A stretch of 64,000 nt of DNA, taken from positions 82,405,741-82,469,740 of the forward strand of contig CM041465.1 of NCBI GenBank assembly GCA_023213395.1, in the 5' to 3' direction. Shown in pieces: positions 22,701 through 34,284 of the stretch. A program made the translations under genes and the position numbers. The DNA comes from Cycas panzhihuaensis. Lineage: Eukaryota > Cycadophyta. The notes below the pieces were generated by a model. That model did no database searches. It was not told the DNA's origin and saw nothing but the letters and a program-made list of their open reading frames with translations. Numbering within the stretch: the stretch's first letter is position 1; each line of letters starts with the position of its first letter.

Positions 22701-24154
22701 TATAATAGGTCTTGAATAAGACAAGCTATTCTAAATAGAGGACCCATAAACCTCCCTCATCTTATCTTTCAAGAAGTACCTACCCCCCAGGTATTTTTTA
22801 GCAATGATCTTGTCCCATTGTCCACCTTCATCTTTTGCCAGTCTCTAGCCTAGCTTGGCCACCAGGGCCCTATTAAAGGACCCCAGTCTTATAATGTTAA
22901 GCCAACCTACCCACCTGGGCCTACAAACTTTATCCTAAGACACCAAGTGGATTCTATCATTTTCTTCTATATCATACCAAAGGAATCTTTTCTAAATACC
23001 TTCTAAGATTGATATGACCTTGCTTGGAACCCTAAATATTGACATTATGTATACTGAGATGCTCTACAGAGAGTCAACCACCAGTTAAATCTTACCAACT
23101 TGATTAAGGAGGGATCATTTCCAGCCAACCAATTTCCTTTGGATCCTATCCACAATAGGATTCCATAGCACCTTGCTCATATTTCCCACAAATAGTGGCA
23201 TCCGTAGGTAAGTAGTTGGAAGGGGTCTAATGGAGATCTCTATCTCCTTGCTAATCTTCCTTTTTAGTCTCTTGTGGATATTTATAAAGAAGATTGAGCT
23301 CTTCTCTAAGTTTATTATTTAGTTTATAGCCCTCTCATAGGCTTGGAGCCTTGCCTTAAATGCTTTAGCTTCCCCTAAGGCTACCTTTCCTAGAAAGATG
23401 TTGTCATCAATGAACTGATGATGGATAATATTATCTATGCTAGATGTGGGATTTAATCCAATCACCCAACCTTTCCTCCTGGCCTCCTCGATGGCTCTCC
23501 CTAAGATTTCTACCAGAATAATAAATAGATAGGGGGATAAAGGATCCCCTTGCCTTAATCCTCTAAATCCAAGGAAGAAGGGAGTTGAAGTGACATTTAT
23601 CAAGATAAAATAAGAGGGATTAGATATACAACACCTCATCCATTTCCTCCATACCTCATCAAATCCAAATTCCTAAAGATAGTTAGTTAAGCAGTCCTAA
23701 GTCACCCAATTGTAAGCTTTGTACATGTCAATTTTCACAATCATACTAGCTTCTTTTCTCTGGTAGACTGAATGAATCATCTCATGGACCACTATAATAC
23801 CATCCAAGATTTGTCTTCCCTTCATGAATCCATCTTGGTTTGGGGATATGATAAGCAGCAGGTATTCCTTCAATCTATTCACTAGAATTTTAGTCAAAAT
23901 TTTATATTTTACATTACAAAGGCTTATCGGTCTAAACTCCTTTATAGCTTTTGCCCCTTCCTTCTTTGAGATCAATACTAGGAAGGTAGCCTACCACTCC
24001 TTTAGAATTGTTTTCTTCTTAAAGAATTCGTCTAGAGCTAGTTTTAGGTCTTCCTTGATTGTCCTAGAATTCTTGGAAAAAACCCAGAGGAAAACTATCT
24101 AGCCTAGGAGCTTTATCCTAACCCATATTAAAGAGGGTCTTCTCCATTTACTCT
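22701..24154 (-). pseudogene. LINE(-) reverse transcriptase, C-terminal portion (broken)
   Basis: Visible motifs: KKEGAKAIKEFRPISLCN (about 23960), NQDGFMKGRQILDG (about 23830), KIDMYKAYNWV (about 23720), GLRQGDPLSPYLFI (about 23560) and the catalytic HHQFIDDNIFLGK (about 23425-23390). The usual FADD core is FIDDN here, and the LINE(+) has FVDDN. The N-terminal part continues at 31643 beyond copia A(-). Confidence 0.88.
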
Positions 24155-24600
24155 TGTGAGAATAGGCATATGCATAACAGCATATGATTAAATTAAGCAT
24201 AAAACCACAGGAAAACAATTGAAGTTACACATGTACACAGGTTGACAGGTGGAAAACCCCTTATGGGGAAGAAAAACCACCTCCTAAAGTTTTAATTTTA
24301 TTAAGAATAGCGGTAAACAGAAAACCAAGTAGATAAACCACCTAACACCTAAACCAGCCTTTGAAAAGGCATACAGACAATCCTCCTAGATTCATGGAAC
24401 CATCTCCTTGAATCTAGGAGATGAATTTATACAACAAAAGGTTCGTTGAAATGCAGTTCCACATTTCAACCACCTTTCACATAAGTTCATTAATAAACAT
24501 TAAAGTTTAAACATTAGGATAACTTAAATATACATTTAAACATGTGACTTAAATATGAACTTTTAGAAAAGAACATAAAGATTGCATTAACATTCTAACA
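24155..24600 (-). repeat. 3' LTR of A(-)
   Basis: Sense strand TGTTAGAATG to CCTATTCTCACA. The polypurine tract is directly right (24601-24612, sense ATTAAAGTGGGA, one change from AAAGGGGGA). TATA-like TGTATAAATTC on the sense strand near 24425-24435. Confidence 0.95.
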
Positions 24601-24639
24601 TCCCACTTTAATATAAACTTTATGCTATAGAAAAAAGAA

Positions 24640-26240
24640 GGTCTTCATCACGGTGATCCCCCTTTGATGCATACTTCTTTTATCTACAACAGATCTCTTA
24701 GATTTAAAAACTTTACTTAAGTTTAAGACTTCATAAAAATGTTAGCAATCTGTAGATCTGTTGGACAATAAGATAAAGAAACAAGATTATCAGTAACTAA
24801 ATTGTGAATAAAATGCTGATGTAATTCAATATGCTTAGTCCTAGAATGTAAAATTAGATTTGTAGCTATAGCAATTACACATTGATTATCAACTTTAATT
24901 TCAATGCAAGAGTTTAGAGACAGACCAATTTTATTTAGTAAAGATTTGAGCCAAAGTGCTTCTTTACCAACTTCAATAAATACACGATATTCTGCTTCAG
25001 TTATGGATAAAGCAAGTGCCTACATTTTCTTACTAGACCAAGTAATAGGTGATGAATCTATAAAAAATACATAACCTGAAGTAGATTTGTGATTAGTTAT
25101 ATCAACTACCCAATCAGAATCAGTATATCCAGTTAAAGTTAGAGGTTTATTATAAAAATTATAAGTTAAACCATAAAACACAGTATGCTTTAGATATCGT
25201 AAGATATGTTTGGCTGCTTTCTAATGAGATTCATGTGGTTGTTGCATACAATAGTAACATAAAGTGCCAGCATAGGAAATGTCAGGGTGGTTGTGAGTTA
25301 GATAGATAAGACTACCAATTAGTTGTCTATATAGTATATGATCACATAAATGTGATGAACAATCAGTAGATAGCTTAACTCCTGATTGTAACATATTAGA
25401 TACGGACTTAGTATTTTCCATGTTAAACTGTTGAATTAAGTCTAGAATATACTTAGGTTGAGATATTGTTATATTTGAATGATTTTGATAAACTTGTAAA
25501 CCAAGAAAGTAATGTAGTAGACCTAAATCAGTCATTTCGAATTTGTTCATTAAAGTTAATTTTAAATGATGAATATTATGAGTTGATGATCCAGTAATGA
25601 TAATATCATCAACATAAAGGATTAGAATAGTAAGATTTTCATTTTCACATTTAAAATAAAGATTTAGATCACTAATACATCTAGTGTATCTAATGTGAAT
25701 TAAATAATCATCGACTTTAGTATACCAAGCTCGAGGAGCTTGTTTTAAACCATATATGGATTTTTTAAGTTTGCAAACTAAATTAGGATTTTCAATAAAT
25801 CCGGATGGCTGAGACATATAGATCTCTTCTTTGAGATCACCATTTAAGAAATCACTCTTAACATCTATTTAGTGGATTTCCCAACCAAACTTGGCTGCAA
25901 GAGCAATAATTGTTTTGATTATGTTCATCTTTGCAACAGGGGCAAAGGTTTTATTATAATCGATGCCATCTATTTGTGAAAATCCTTTTGCAACAATGTG
26001 AGCTTTATATTTTTCAACTGCACTTGTTGAGTTATATTTTATCCTATAAACTCATTTACAGTCGATGACATTTTTCCCAGATGGGAGAGGAATAAGATCC
26101 TAGGTTAAATTTTTAATTAAGATATCAAATTCAGTCCGCATAGCATCTTGCCATACAAGATTGTTGCTAGCTTGTTTAAATGGTTTGGGATCATTGTTGT
26201 CCATTATTTTTGCCATTTAAGGCAACATTAGCATGTAGTT
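24640..26240 (-). pseudogene. pol: copia RT and RNase H (broken), element A(-)
   Basis: An open block 25221-25817 holds GFIENPNLVCKLKKSIYGLK, AWYTKVDDYLIHI, ILYVDDIIITGSS (YVDD intact) and LGLLHYFLGLQVYQN, almost the same as A(+). The RNase H part lies at 24650-25200. The N-terminal RT (26220-25860) has stops, including at Trp of the conserved WKWVYR-like motif. Less damaged than A(+). Confidence 0.92.
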
Positions 26241-27829
26241 TTTGTGCACGTATGTGTCTGATATCGGTAGAATTACCTACATCAGATCCAACATCAGCAA
26301 GCATTTTTATTGCCCAAACAGGTTACTTATGAGTAATTGTATCTAAAGATGTAGGTTGATTTGATGAACTAGCCTGAAGGGAAGTATCTATTTCAGTGGG
26401 TTCGGATAGAGTCTAATTTTGGACTTGACTTGATAAGGATTCCATAACCTCTAGATCAGCTTGTTTTTCAGAGGGGTCAATCAAATAAGTGTTGGTTAAA
26501 AAACTTTCAACAGGAAGTTCTACATAAGTAGATGTTGAAGAAGATCCTTCTTCATCAAATATTACGTCATGCAAAATGGAAATTTAATGTGTGATTGGAT
26601 CCAAGAATCTATAAGCTTTTCTCTCTTCATTGTATCCAACGAAGATGTATTTTTGACTTTTTGAATCTATTTTTTTATGTTTTTTGTGAGGGATATGTGC
26701 CCACATAATACTGCCAAAGATTCATAAATGATTAACATATGGTTTTCTTCCAAACCATTTTTGTTCTGGAGTAATGTTCCGTAAACATTTACTAGGTAAA
26801 CGATTTAATAAATAGTTAGAGCAGTTAATTGCTTCTGCCCATAATTTTAAATCTAGATTCTTTGCATGTAACATGCAACGAGTCATTTCAACAAGAGTAC
26901 AGTTTTTACATTTAGCAACACCATTTTGTTGAGGTATGTATGCAACAGAATGTTGGAACTGAATTCCATGTGATTTACAGAAAGAAGTGAATTTTCCACT
27001 TAAATATTCCTTAGCATTATCAGATCGAAATATTTTGATTTTTAAATTTGATTGATTTTCAACTAGCATTTTATATTCAATGAAAATGTCAAACACTTGA
27101 CTTCATGTTTTGAGCATGTAAACCCAACATTTTCTTGAATAATCATCTATAAATATAACAAAATAACGAGAACCTGAGTATGATGTTACATGAAAGGGTC
27201 CACATATATTAAAGTGGATAAGTTCAAGTGGAGTAATTGCTCTGAATTGAGTTTTATGTGGAAATGGATCCATGTGTTGTTTACCTATCACACAGGCTTC
27301 ACAAACACCATAAACAGTGTTTAAGGGTGGTAAACCATGAACCATTTCATGCTTCTTTAAATATTGCAGTTTGCCATAACTTGTATGGCCAAATCTTACA
27401 TACCAAAGTTTGCTAACTGAGTAAAATTTGGCAATAAAGGTACTAAAAGATTTTGTTTTGTTATTTTGAAGACTTGTTAAACTATAGAGACCTGTGTTAT
27501 GATCAACAGGTCCTGAGGCAATACGTCTGAAATTGTTTAATGGTTCCTTAATGATACATTTATTTTTCTAGAATTCGATGACAAGGTCTTTCTAGCATAT
27601 TTGATAGACAAAGAGTAGGTTTGGTAACAAACCAGGTACGTAAAAAATGTCCTTGATTGAACCATCTTTTAAGATAACATCACCTAATCCTTTGACTTTA
27701 AGTTGATTACCACTTCCGAAAGAAATCTCTTCTTCAGAGTTCATATTAGATTGATAACTGGTTCAATTTTTCTGGTGTCCAGTCATATGATGGGATGCAC
27801 CAGAGTCAAGGATCCACTATGGTGGCTGA
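26241..27829 (-). pseudogene. pol: copia protease and integrase (broken), element A(-)
   Basis: Protease opening WILDSGASHHMTGH at about 27820-27780. GAG-pre-integrase (FGHTSYGKLQYLKKHEMV) near 27390; zinc-binding VCEACVIGKQH near 27290. Integrase core with FIDDYSRKCWVY (about 27150), RSDNAKEYLSGKF (about 27025) and NGVAKCKNCTL (about 26915), where the catalytic Glu is Lys. Two open blocks, 26722-27096 and 27103-27345, are separated by a stop. Confidence 0.9.
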
Positions 27830-28902
27830 TTTGAAGGGGCAACAAATGCAGAAGTTATTGCTACTAAAGAGAGGTTATGATATTGACGATTTTGAGGTCA
27901 TGATTGAGAATGGGATTGAAAATAAGATTGAGAATGGGATTGAGGTCAATTTTGCAATCCCTTAGAAGCTTTCCATGCTTCTGAAGCTATTCTACTTCTA
28001 CAGACATCAATAGTGTGGCCTCTTTTATGATAATAGGTACAACTAGTGTTCTGAGAAGAAGTTGTGTTGTTCTTATTAGGAAAGAATTGATTAGAAGTAT
28101 TCTAGTATTTAGTTGGACCAGAATATTTAACATTGTTTTATGAATTAGATGGTGAATCTCTATGAGGTTTCTAAAATTTTTTATTATTATAGAAATTATT
28201 TTGTTGTTTATTTTTAAATTGTGGCTTGGTTTTAGAAAATAAAACATGTGAAGGATCTTTGAATGCACCTGTTTGAATTAACATTGTCTGATATTTAATC
28301 AGCTGGTTTGTCAACTGATTAAATATTATAAGTGGGTTTCCAGCTTATTGTTTGGCAGTTTTATAGAGATTAAAGTGTTTTGGTAGTTTGTTTACTACAA
28401 GACGTACGAGTATGTCATTGTCTCTAGCATGCATGATTATTTTCTCAGTATCACCTTCTTTAGCTTTAGATTTGATGCAGTTTCCTAGATCTTTATTAAT
28501 TAATTAAATTTTAGTTAAAAAATCCTTAACATTGGAAAAATCATCAAAAGTAAGGTTATACAATTGTTGTTCTAGAACATCCACTTGATGTGTATCTACA
28601 TTGTCATATTTTTCTTGCAAGGTTTTCCAGAAAATAGCCAAGTCATCTATTTCAGAAAACTATTGACTAATTTCTGGTGAGAGTGAGTTTAATATGGTGC
28701 CTAAGGTTGCATCTAAGTTCATCAGATATATCATATAACTCTCTATAATATCTGCTTTTGGTTTTTGAAATTTACTTGTCACATATCTCTATATCTTTTG
28801 TTGTTTGAGTTGATGGGATATGTGATTCCTCCAATCGGCATAATTTGAGTTGGTTAATAATGAAATTGCAACGCAGGTGATTGTTCCTACCATTAATGCC
28901 AT
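27830..28902 (-). pseudogene. gag: copia gag (broken), element A(-)
   Basis: Start ATG at 28902-28900, aligned with 2332 of A(+). Contains SNYADWRNHISHQLK near 28840, the middle core, and a knuckle at about 28040-27990 that reads C-TY-Y-HKRG-H-TIDV-C, one Cys lost. Stops are scattered. The leader lies upstream. Confidence 0.88.
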
Positions 28903-29860
28903 ATTGGGAGTTATGATATTTGATTGAAGATTAAGGAGTTATGAAGGTGATTGGAAAAATAATCACTTAGTAAAAGTACTAATCATGTTAACAGATATAA
29001 TTCAAGAAGGTATTCTAGTATGCATTAGTTGTATTTAAGAAAAAAAATCATATGTTTGTAGACAGATGAATAAATAAACAACTTCTTCAAACATTACCTT
29101 AAGCAATCCCTTTTGATAGATAGTCCTCTTTGATAAATAGTCCCCCTTTGATAAACAAATTAGTTGTCCTTATTCTAAAAAAAAATGAATAGATGAAAAG
29201 TCCCCCTTAAAAAATAAATGTTAGCTAAAATAACGTTTATTGATATCCATAATTTGAACTTTAAAAAAAAAAACGTGTGAAATAAAAATCCCTTCAAGCT
29301 TAATAATTTTAATATAAAAGGAAAGCTTAAAAATTAATAATCACCACTTTTTTATTTCTAGTGGTTGCTAAATTCCTATAGGGCCAACCCCAAATTTTAC
29401 TAGTGGTTGTGAATAGACTTTATTCCTAAATCTTGTGGATAAACTTCTATTTGTTTATGAAAAAACATGCAAGTCCTCTTACCATCTTTGCCTTTATTTG
29501 TGAGTAGGTCTTACAAGCACATTTGGACTAATACATTTAGAGATATATTAAGCAACTAGAATAGTCAATATAGATACCTTGGGGGATTAAATTAAAATTG
29601 AAATGTAATAAGGGAGGAGGGGGCTTATGTTTTATTTAAATCAAAATTTGCTAAAGGATGGGAGGTATAATTTTCTATTTAAATCAAAGTATGATAAAAG
29701 GGGGGGGGGGGGGGTTATGGTTTATTTAAATCAAAATTAAAAAGGTAAAATAAAAAAACCTAAACCTAAACGGGCAGACGGACCTGATGGAGTTATTAGT
29801 TTAAAAAACCCAAAATCAAATTTAAAAATGGATTAGGGTCCGAGGGGGGTAAGGGCGTAA
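28903..29860 (-). other. Leader of element A(-)
   Basis: Non-coding. On the + strand it shows CCC-rich repeats with AGTCCCCCTTTGATAAA at 29095-29225 (sense strand AAAGGGGGACT repeats) and G runs at 29610-29715 (sense C runs, one of 15 bases at 29701-29715). Same order as in A(+). Confidence 0.75.
29095..29225 (-). repeat. PPT-like repeats in leader of A(-)
   Basis: About five degenerate sense-strand units of the AAAGGGGGACTATTTATCA type, homologous to 1966-2125. Confidence 0.75.
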
Positions 29861-29872
29861 GAAACCCTACCT

Positions 29873-30230
29873 GTCATTTTTCATGGCAGCGGCATTCTTC
29901 CGATCTTTCTCTGGTTGCAGGTTGTTATGGAGACGTTGATGATGACATTACAGGCTAGGGTTTCTATAAGCAAAGCTTCAACGGCGGTAGCGATGGCATC
30001 TCATTCAACGGTAGATGGTGCTAGTTCTGGAACGACTGTGCCTTCTTCATAGGAATGGCATTGAGGATCTCTTATTCTTCCTCTTCTTCAAGGAAATGGT
30101 TGTGTGTCTTCCTGCAAGTCTGGATAGAAGGAGCAATCGTCCTTCTCATAACAGCAATAGCTTTCCAAGTCCACCTCTCTGCCAAAATCATGGTCTGCTT
30201 ATGGTTGGCACCTTGGTCTATCCTTAATCG
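29873..30230 (+). other. Upstream part of captured segment, identity uncertain
   Basis: GC-richer than the leader and begins right after GAAACCCTACCT (29861-29872). It opens with a frame MAAAFFRSFSGCRLLWRR at 29884 that resembles an organelle-targeting start, then meets stops. A different frame (30015-30227) has a Ser/Asn/Pro-rich stretch. It may be 5' sequence of the UTP5-type gene or part of a second captured transcript. Confidence 0.4.
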
Positions 30231-31178
30231 ATGCTTGAATCACAATCTAGGTGTTCTATCAAAGTTAAAGGTCAACAGACAGAAGTCACTACACTAGGAC
30301 CTGATAATGTAGAAGATGCCATCCTTCCAATAGCAAGACTAGAAACTCCAGATGATGAAATACACAAGAAGAAGCCAAGAAATAAGCGCAGAGCAAGTTT
30401 TGATCTTGAGGAAACAGCAAATGGTGTTGATGTTAATCATATGAGAATAGATGGATTGGAATAAGCGGATGCTGAGGAACATCTAGTAGTGATGGAGGAT
30501 GATATTCATGAGCCAACAATGGAGGAAAAACTCATGGCCTTGGGGATTCTAGAGGAAGAGAAAGATTGTGATGCTAGTGGCCGAAAATTACCTTTTAGCT
30601 CAATACCACCTAATGCAGATTCTCTAATTGTTTTACTGACACAGGCATTACACTGTGATGACAATCTATTATTGGAATAGTGTCTATCTATATCAGATAA
30701 AAAAGTGATGATGAACTCAGTTTCTTCTCTTAGTCCCACCGATACTCTTGAATTTCTTAAAATTTTGCTGTCCAAGATAAGATCAAGGCCAACTAGAGCA
30801 CAATACGTTAGTCCACAGATAAGAGCATAACTTCTACAGCATGCCAGTTATATAATGTCAGAAGCTTCTGCCCTCACTATACTCAATGCCTTATACCAGA
30901 TGATAGAGTCCAGAGTTTTAATCTTTCAACCTAGCCTTCAACTATCTGGGCATTTAGACCTAATCATGGCCCAGATTTCAACAAAGGAAGGGAATGGGGC
31001 TTCTGCATTTGAGCCAACTGTGGTGTATGAGGAAGGAAGTGAAGATGAAGAGGAACTAGTGGACGTGGTGGAGGACACAGGGGGGAATGAAAGTGAGGAT
31101 GATAGTCCAGAAGATGAAGTAATGAATGATAAACTTGATGAGAATGGGGGGCTTAATTTAGGAAGTGAAAGTGATTAA
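30231..31178 (+). pseudogene. UTP5: Captured UTP5/WDR43-like C-terminal coding sequence, antisense to element A(-)
   Basis: One reading frame of about 316 codons, with only three internal stops (30462, 30678, 30828) and no break in frame. It shows a basic, hinge-like part (KKKPRNKRRASFD at about 30370), the conserved PTMEEKLMALGIL (about 30516), and the Utp12 domain from SLIVLLTQALHCDD (about 30630) through HASYIM and LNALYQMIESRVLIF (about 30890) to LDLIMAQIS (about 30960). An acidic tail ends at GSESD-stop. The family (WDR43 in animals, Utp5 in yeast) is a t-UTP component of the nucleolar small-subunit processome that supports rRNA transcription and processing. The WD40 propeller is missing. 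No intron interrupts the Utp12 region, which suggests capture from a spliced RNA. The stop codon lies a few bases from the primer-binding site. No product is expected. Confidence 0.86.
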
Positions 31179-31181
31179 AAT

Positions 31182-31196
31182 GGAGCTCTAATACCA
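31182..31196 (-). other. Primer-binding site of A(-)
   Basis: Sense strand ATGGTATTAGAGCTCC next to the LTR: TGGTATCAGAGC with one C to T change and a one-base spacer. The cargo ends immediately beyond it. Confidence 0.9.
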
Positions 31197-31642
31197 TGTG
31201 AGAATAGGCACATGCATAACATCATAGGATCAAATTAAGCATAAAACCACAGGAAAACAATTGAAGTTACACATATACACAAGTTGACAGGTGGAAAACC
31301 CCTTATGGGGAAGGAAAACCACCTCCTAAAGTTCTAATTTTATTAAGAATAGTTGTAAATAGAAAACCAAGCAAATAAACCACCTAACACCTAAACCATC
31401 CTTTGAAAAGGCATATAGACAGCCCTCCTAGATTCATGGAACCATCTCCTTGAACCTAGGAGATGAATTTATACAATGAAAGGTTCGTTGAAATGCAGTT
31501 CTGCATTTCAACAACCTTTCACGTAAGTTAGTTAATAAACATTAAAGTCTAAACATTAGGATAACTTAAATATACATTTAGACATGTGACTTAAATATGA
31601 ACTTTTAGAAAAGAACATAAAGATTACATTAACATTCTAACA
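31197..31642 (-). repeat. 5' LTR of A(-)
   Basis: 446 bp. Contains a perfect 26-bp inverted repeat at 31487-31512 (arms GTTGAAATGCAG / CTGCATTTCAAC, loop TT) just upstream of the TATA-like box on the sense strand. A second repeat has arms CTCCTAGATTCA / TGAATCTAGGAG (one arm with a change here, perfect in the 3' LTR). Confidence 0.95.
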
Positions 31643-32258
31643 GCTTTAATATAAAGAGTTCCTTTAGTCTTCTATTTTAATCTTTATTAATCAGCTTAGG
31701 AATATATCCCATAAGTTCCTTGCTTAAGTCCATCTCCTAACAACTAGTTTCTTCAAATAAATTCATGAAGTAGTCCACCACTATGCCATTAATTTCCTCT
31801 TCTGTCTCATTGTTAGCTCTATCCCTATTGCTTGAATTATTTATTCTATTATAGGACCTATGTTTTAAAGTATTCATATGAAAAAACTTAGTGTTTTTAT
31901 CTCCCTCCACCAAGCAAAGGGCTCTAGACTTCTGCTTCCAGTGGGTTTCCTCCTTGGCCAATACATCTTCAAGGTTTTTTATAATTGAATGTTCCATCTG
32001 GTCTAGAGTGTGGGACCTATCTTCCTCCTAGATTCTACCCTCAATCACATTGAGCTCCCCAAGAAGTCTACTTTTAGTAACAAAAATATTGTTGAAGACT
32101 TCTTTATTCCAAGATTTAATCTGCCTTTTAACCCAATTCAACTTCTTTAAGAACCTAAACATAGTATACCCCTCCACTAGGATACTCCATTCCTTAACCT
32201 AGTCCCTAAGATCTAAATGTCTCAACCACATAAGCTCAAACTGAAAGAGGGCTCCATA
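31643..32258 (-). pseudogene. LINE(-) reverse transcriptase, N-terminal portion (broken)
   Basis: Contains the open block 31737-31997 (EDVLAKEETHWKQKSRALCLVEGDKNTKFFHMNTLKHR), matching LINE(+) near 60110-60230. It runs left into the A(-) insertion; RT resumes at 24154. Confidence 0.87.
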
Positions 32259-32978
32259 TTATTTTCCTAAAGTTTTAAACTCTAGCATCAGAGGTGAATG
32301 ATCAGAGGCCATCTTTAGGAGGTCTTCTAATTTAATATCTGCATGGAGCCTCATCCATTCATAGTTGATCAACACCTTATCTAGCTTTATCTGGATGTGG
32401 TTGACGCCTAATCTCCTATTTGACCAGGTATACCTAGACCCTCTTAGAAGAATATCCATTAGACCACCTTTTTACAAAAAATCACCAAGGTCTGTCATGC
32501 TCCTAGACCATCCCTCTTGTCCTCTTTTCTTTTCTCCCAGGGACAAGGCTGTATTTAAGTCCCCCGCAACTAGCTAGGGGCCCTTCCAATCTTTGTGAAC
32601 ATCCACAATCTTGTCCTAAAGATTCTTTCTACCTTTTGACATTATTGGAGCATAAATATTGGTGGCTAGCCCTTGTATATTTGTTCTCTTACAAGTAGAG
32701 CATATATTCATAAAGTGTTCTTCATGAATGATACTTATCCCATGCCAAACTTGTGGGTTCCAAAGAACTACCATACCACCCAAGCTAAGAGATCCTTCTT
32801 TCGCCTGCATCTCTTCATTCCTCCATACCTTATTTTTCACCTCTAAACCCTTATCCCTCTCTAGTTTCATTTCCTACAACATTATAATATCCCCTCCTAT
32901 TCTAGCTCTCAAATCCTTGACAGCTCTCTACTTAAAGGGGGCATTTAAGCCCCTAATATTCCAGGAAATAATCCTCAT
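32259..32978 (-). pseudogene. LINE(-) AP-like endonuclease (broken)
   Basis: ORF2 start ATG at 32978-32976: MRIISWNIRGLNAP. Continues LGGMVVLWNPQVW, the LVAGDLNTALSLGEKK motif near 32560 (GD-N) and MASDHSPLMLEF near 32300 (catalytic SDH intact). Early stops follow PFK and after IIML; the expected Gln of the QE-T-K motif is a stop. This domain would nick target DNA for target-primed reverse transcription. Confidence 0.88.
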
Positions 32979-33079
32979 GGCTAGCATGGGGCCCTCCCAC
33001 ACTAGATCTAAAAGGTCAACTTTTGCTCCTAAGAAATGGTCCTTCAAATATCCCTTCCTTTAGGGTTTATTGATACCCT

Positions 33080-34284
33080 TGGTTGATTTGGGATATGGTC
33101 TCCCTTTCTCATATCACTCTTTTAGAGGGTCTTCCAACCCCTTTATCATTGCCTAGGTCAGGGGCTCTTCTTTGGCTTGTTGATTCCTCCTGTGCCCCTT
33201 TACCTTTTACTATCCACATACATTCCATGCTAGACAACCCCTCTAGCTTTGCTCTCACAATTAGGGCCTCCTCATATTTCACCCTACTACCACCTTTGGC
33301 CTGGCCCTCGTTTCTAGTAACTGCAAGCCCTTACTACCCTTCCTCTTTATCCTTGGGTTGATCCTCTTCCTAACCTTCCTTTGAGAGGGATTCCTCCTCT
33401 TCCCAATTTACTTCCTTTATCTTCTCATTCTGAGGGGGATCTTCCACAATGGTCCCCTAGGTATCACCTATGATCTACAAGTTTACTTCTACTCCTAGTC
33501 TCTTAGGAGTGATACTTGGGCCCTCCTTCTCACCTACCCCTTCCTGTTTTGGGTCCCCTTGACACTTCAATGGGAGGTGCCCCAAACACTTGCATCTAGA
33601 GCATATGAAGCTATCTAGTTCATAAACCAATTTCTGGTCAATATTCCACCCCTTTGTTTCAATACTAACCTCTTCTGGAAGGCTTTTGTTAAGACTCGCC
33701 AAGACACAAAACATAGCATTTATTAGTTGTGTTCTATTCTTTGTTGTTGAGTCTATCGCTAATAATGGACCTATTGCTCTAGCCACCCCTTTTACTACTT
33801 CTAAGTTCCATAACTGCAAAGGTAACCCTAGCATCTGGCCTAAATCAGAGCCTGTTTCATTATTGGAACTAACAGGTCAAAGTTTGGGTGCCACTTTTCT
33901 AATGTAATTGCCTTTCGACCAAGCATCTAAGGAGATTTTAGAAGTATGAAAATCATATCTTCTTAATTAGTGAACCTAAATAAGACGCAACCCTTAGGCA
34001 TAGCCATAACCTCCACTAGATTCTTCGTTTTCCACTTATTCACCATCTATTTTCTAATATGTCAAGCCCAAGTCTAGGTTCTGAGAACCTCCCAACCAGG
34101 CTATTCTCCTAGTATTTCTTTATCTTTTTAGTTAGGTCTTTTGGTATAGGTATTTTAATCTAGTTATCTTGATAAAATAGGTTGATCTCATGCCCCTCTA
34201 TGTCTCCATTTCTCAAAGCATCTAGGTATGTCCTTCCTAGAGGAGACGATTGAGTCTGGTTTGTATAAACGGATTGCTCCATTA
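33080..34284 (-). pseudogene. LINE(-) ORF1, DUF4283 with CCHC knuckle (broken)
   Basis: A Met at about 34284 starts MEQSVYTNQTQSSP. KIPIPKDLTKKIKKY, NSLVGRFSEPRLGL (about 34110) and the open block 33475-33834 (MLGLPLQLWNLEVVKGVARAIG) are the DUF4283 nucleic-acid-binding domain. The knuckle FICSRCKCLGHLPLKC at about 33600-33555 is intact. The acidic/Pro-rich tail to about 33080 has stops. Confidence 0.82.

Larger units (their letters stand above)
24155..31642 (-). mobile_element. Ty1/copia retrotransposon A(-) carrying an antisense host gene
   Basis: Both LTRs are 446 bp (24155-24600 and 31197-31642), with 29 differences and no indels by hand alignment (about 6.5%). Flanks ACTCT and GCTTT are compatible with a decayed 5-bp duplication. 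Removing the element and one duplication leaves the LINE RT with the same spacing as LINE(+) around its QEEVRLALF motif, which confirms the boundaries. Order on the minus strand: LTR, primer-binding site, cargo, leader, gag, protease, integrase, RT, RNase H, polypurine tract, LTR. Confidence 0.95.

Noticed and set aside
30506-30775. Minus-strand 89-codon frame inside the captured segment
   Set aside because: Shadow of the UTP5/WDR43 frame on the + strand, which has recognisable Utp12 motifs.
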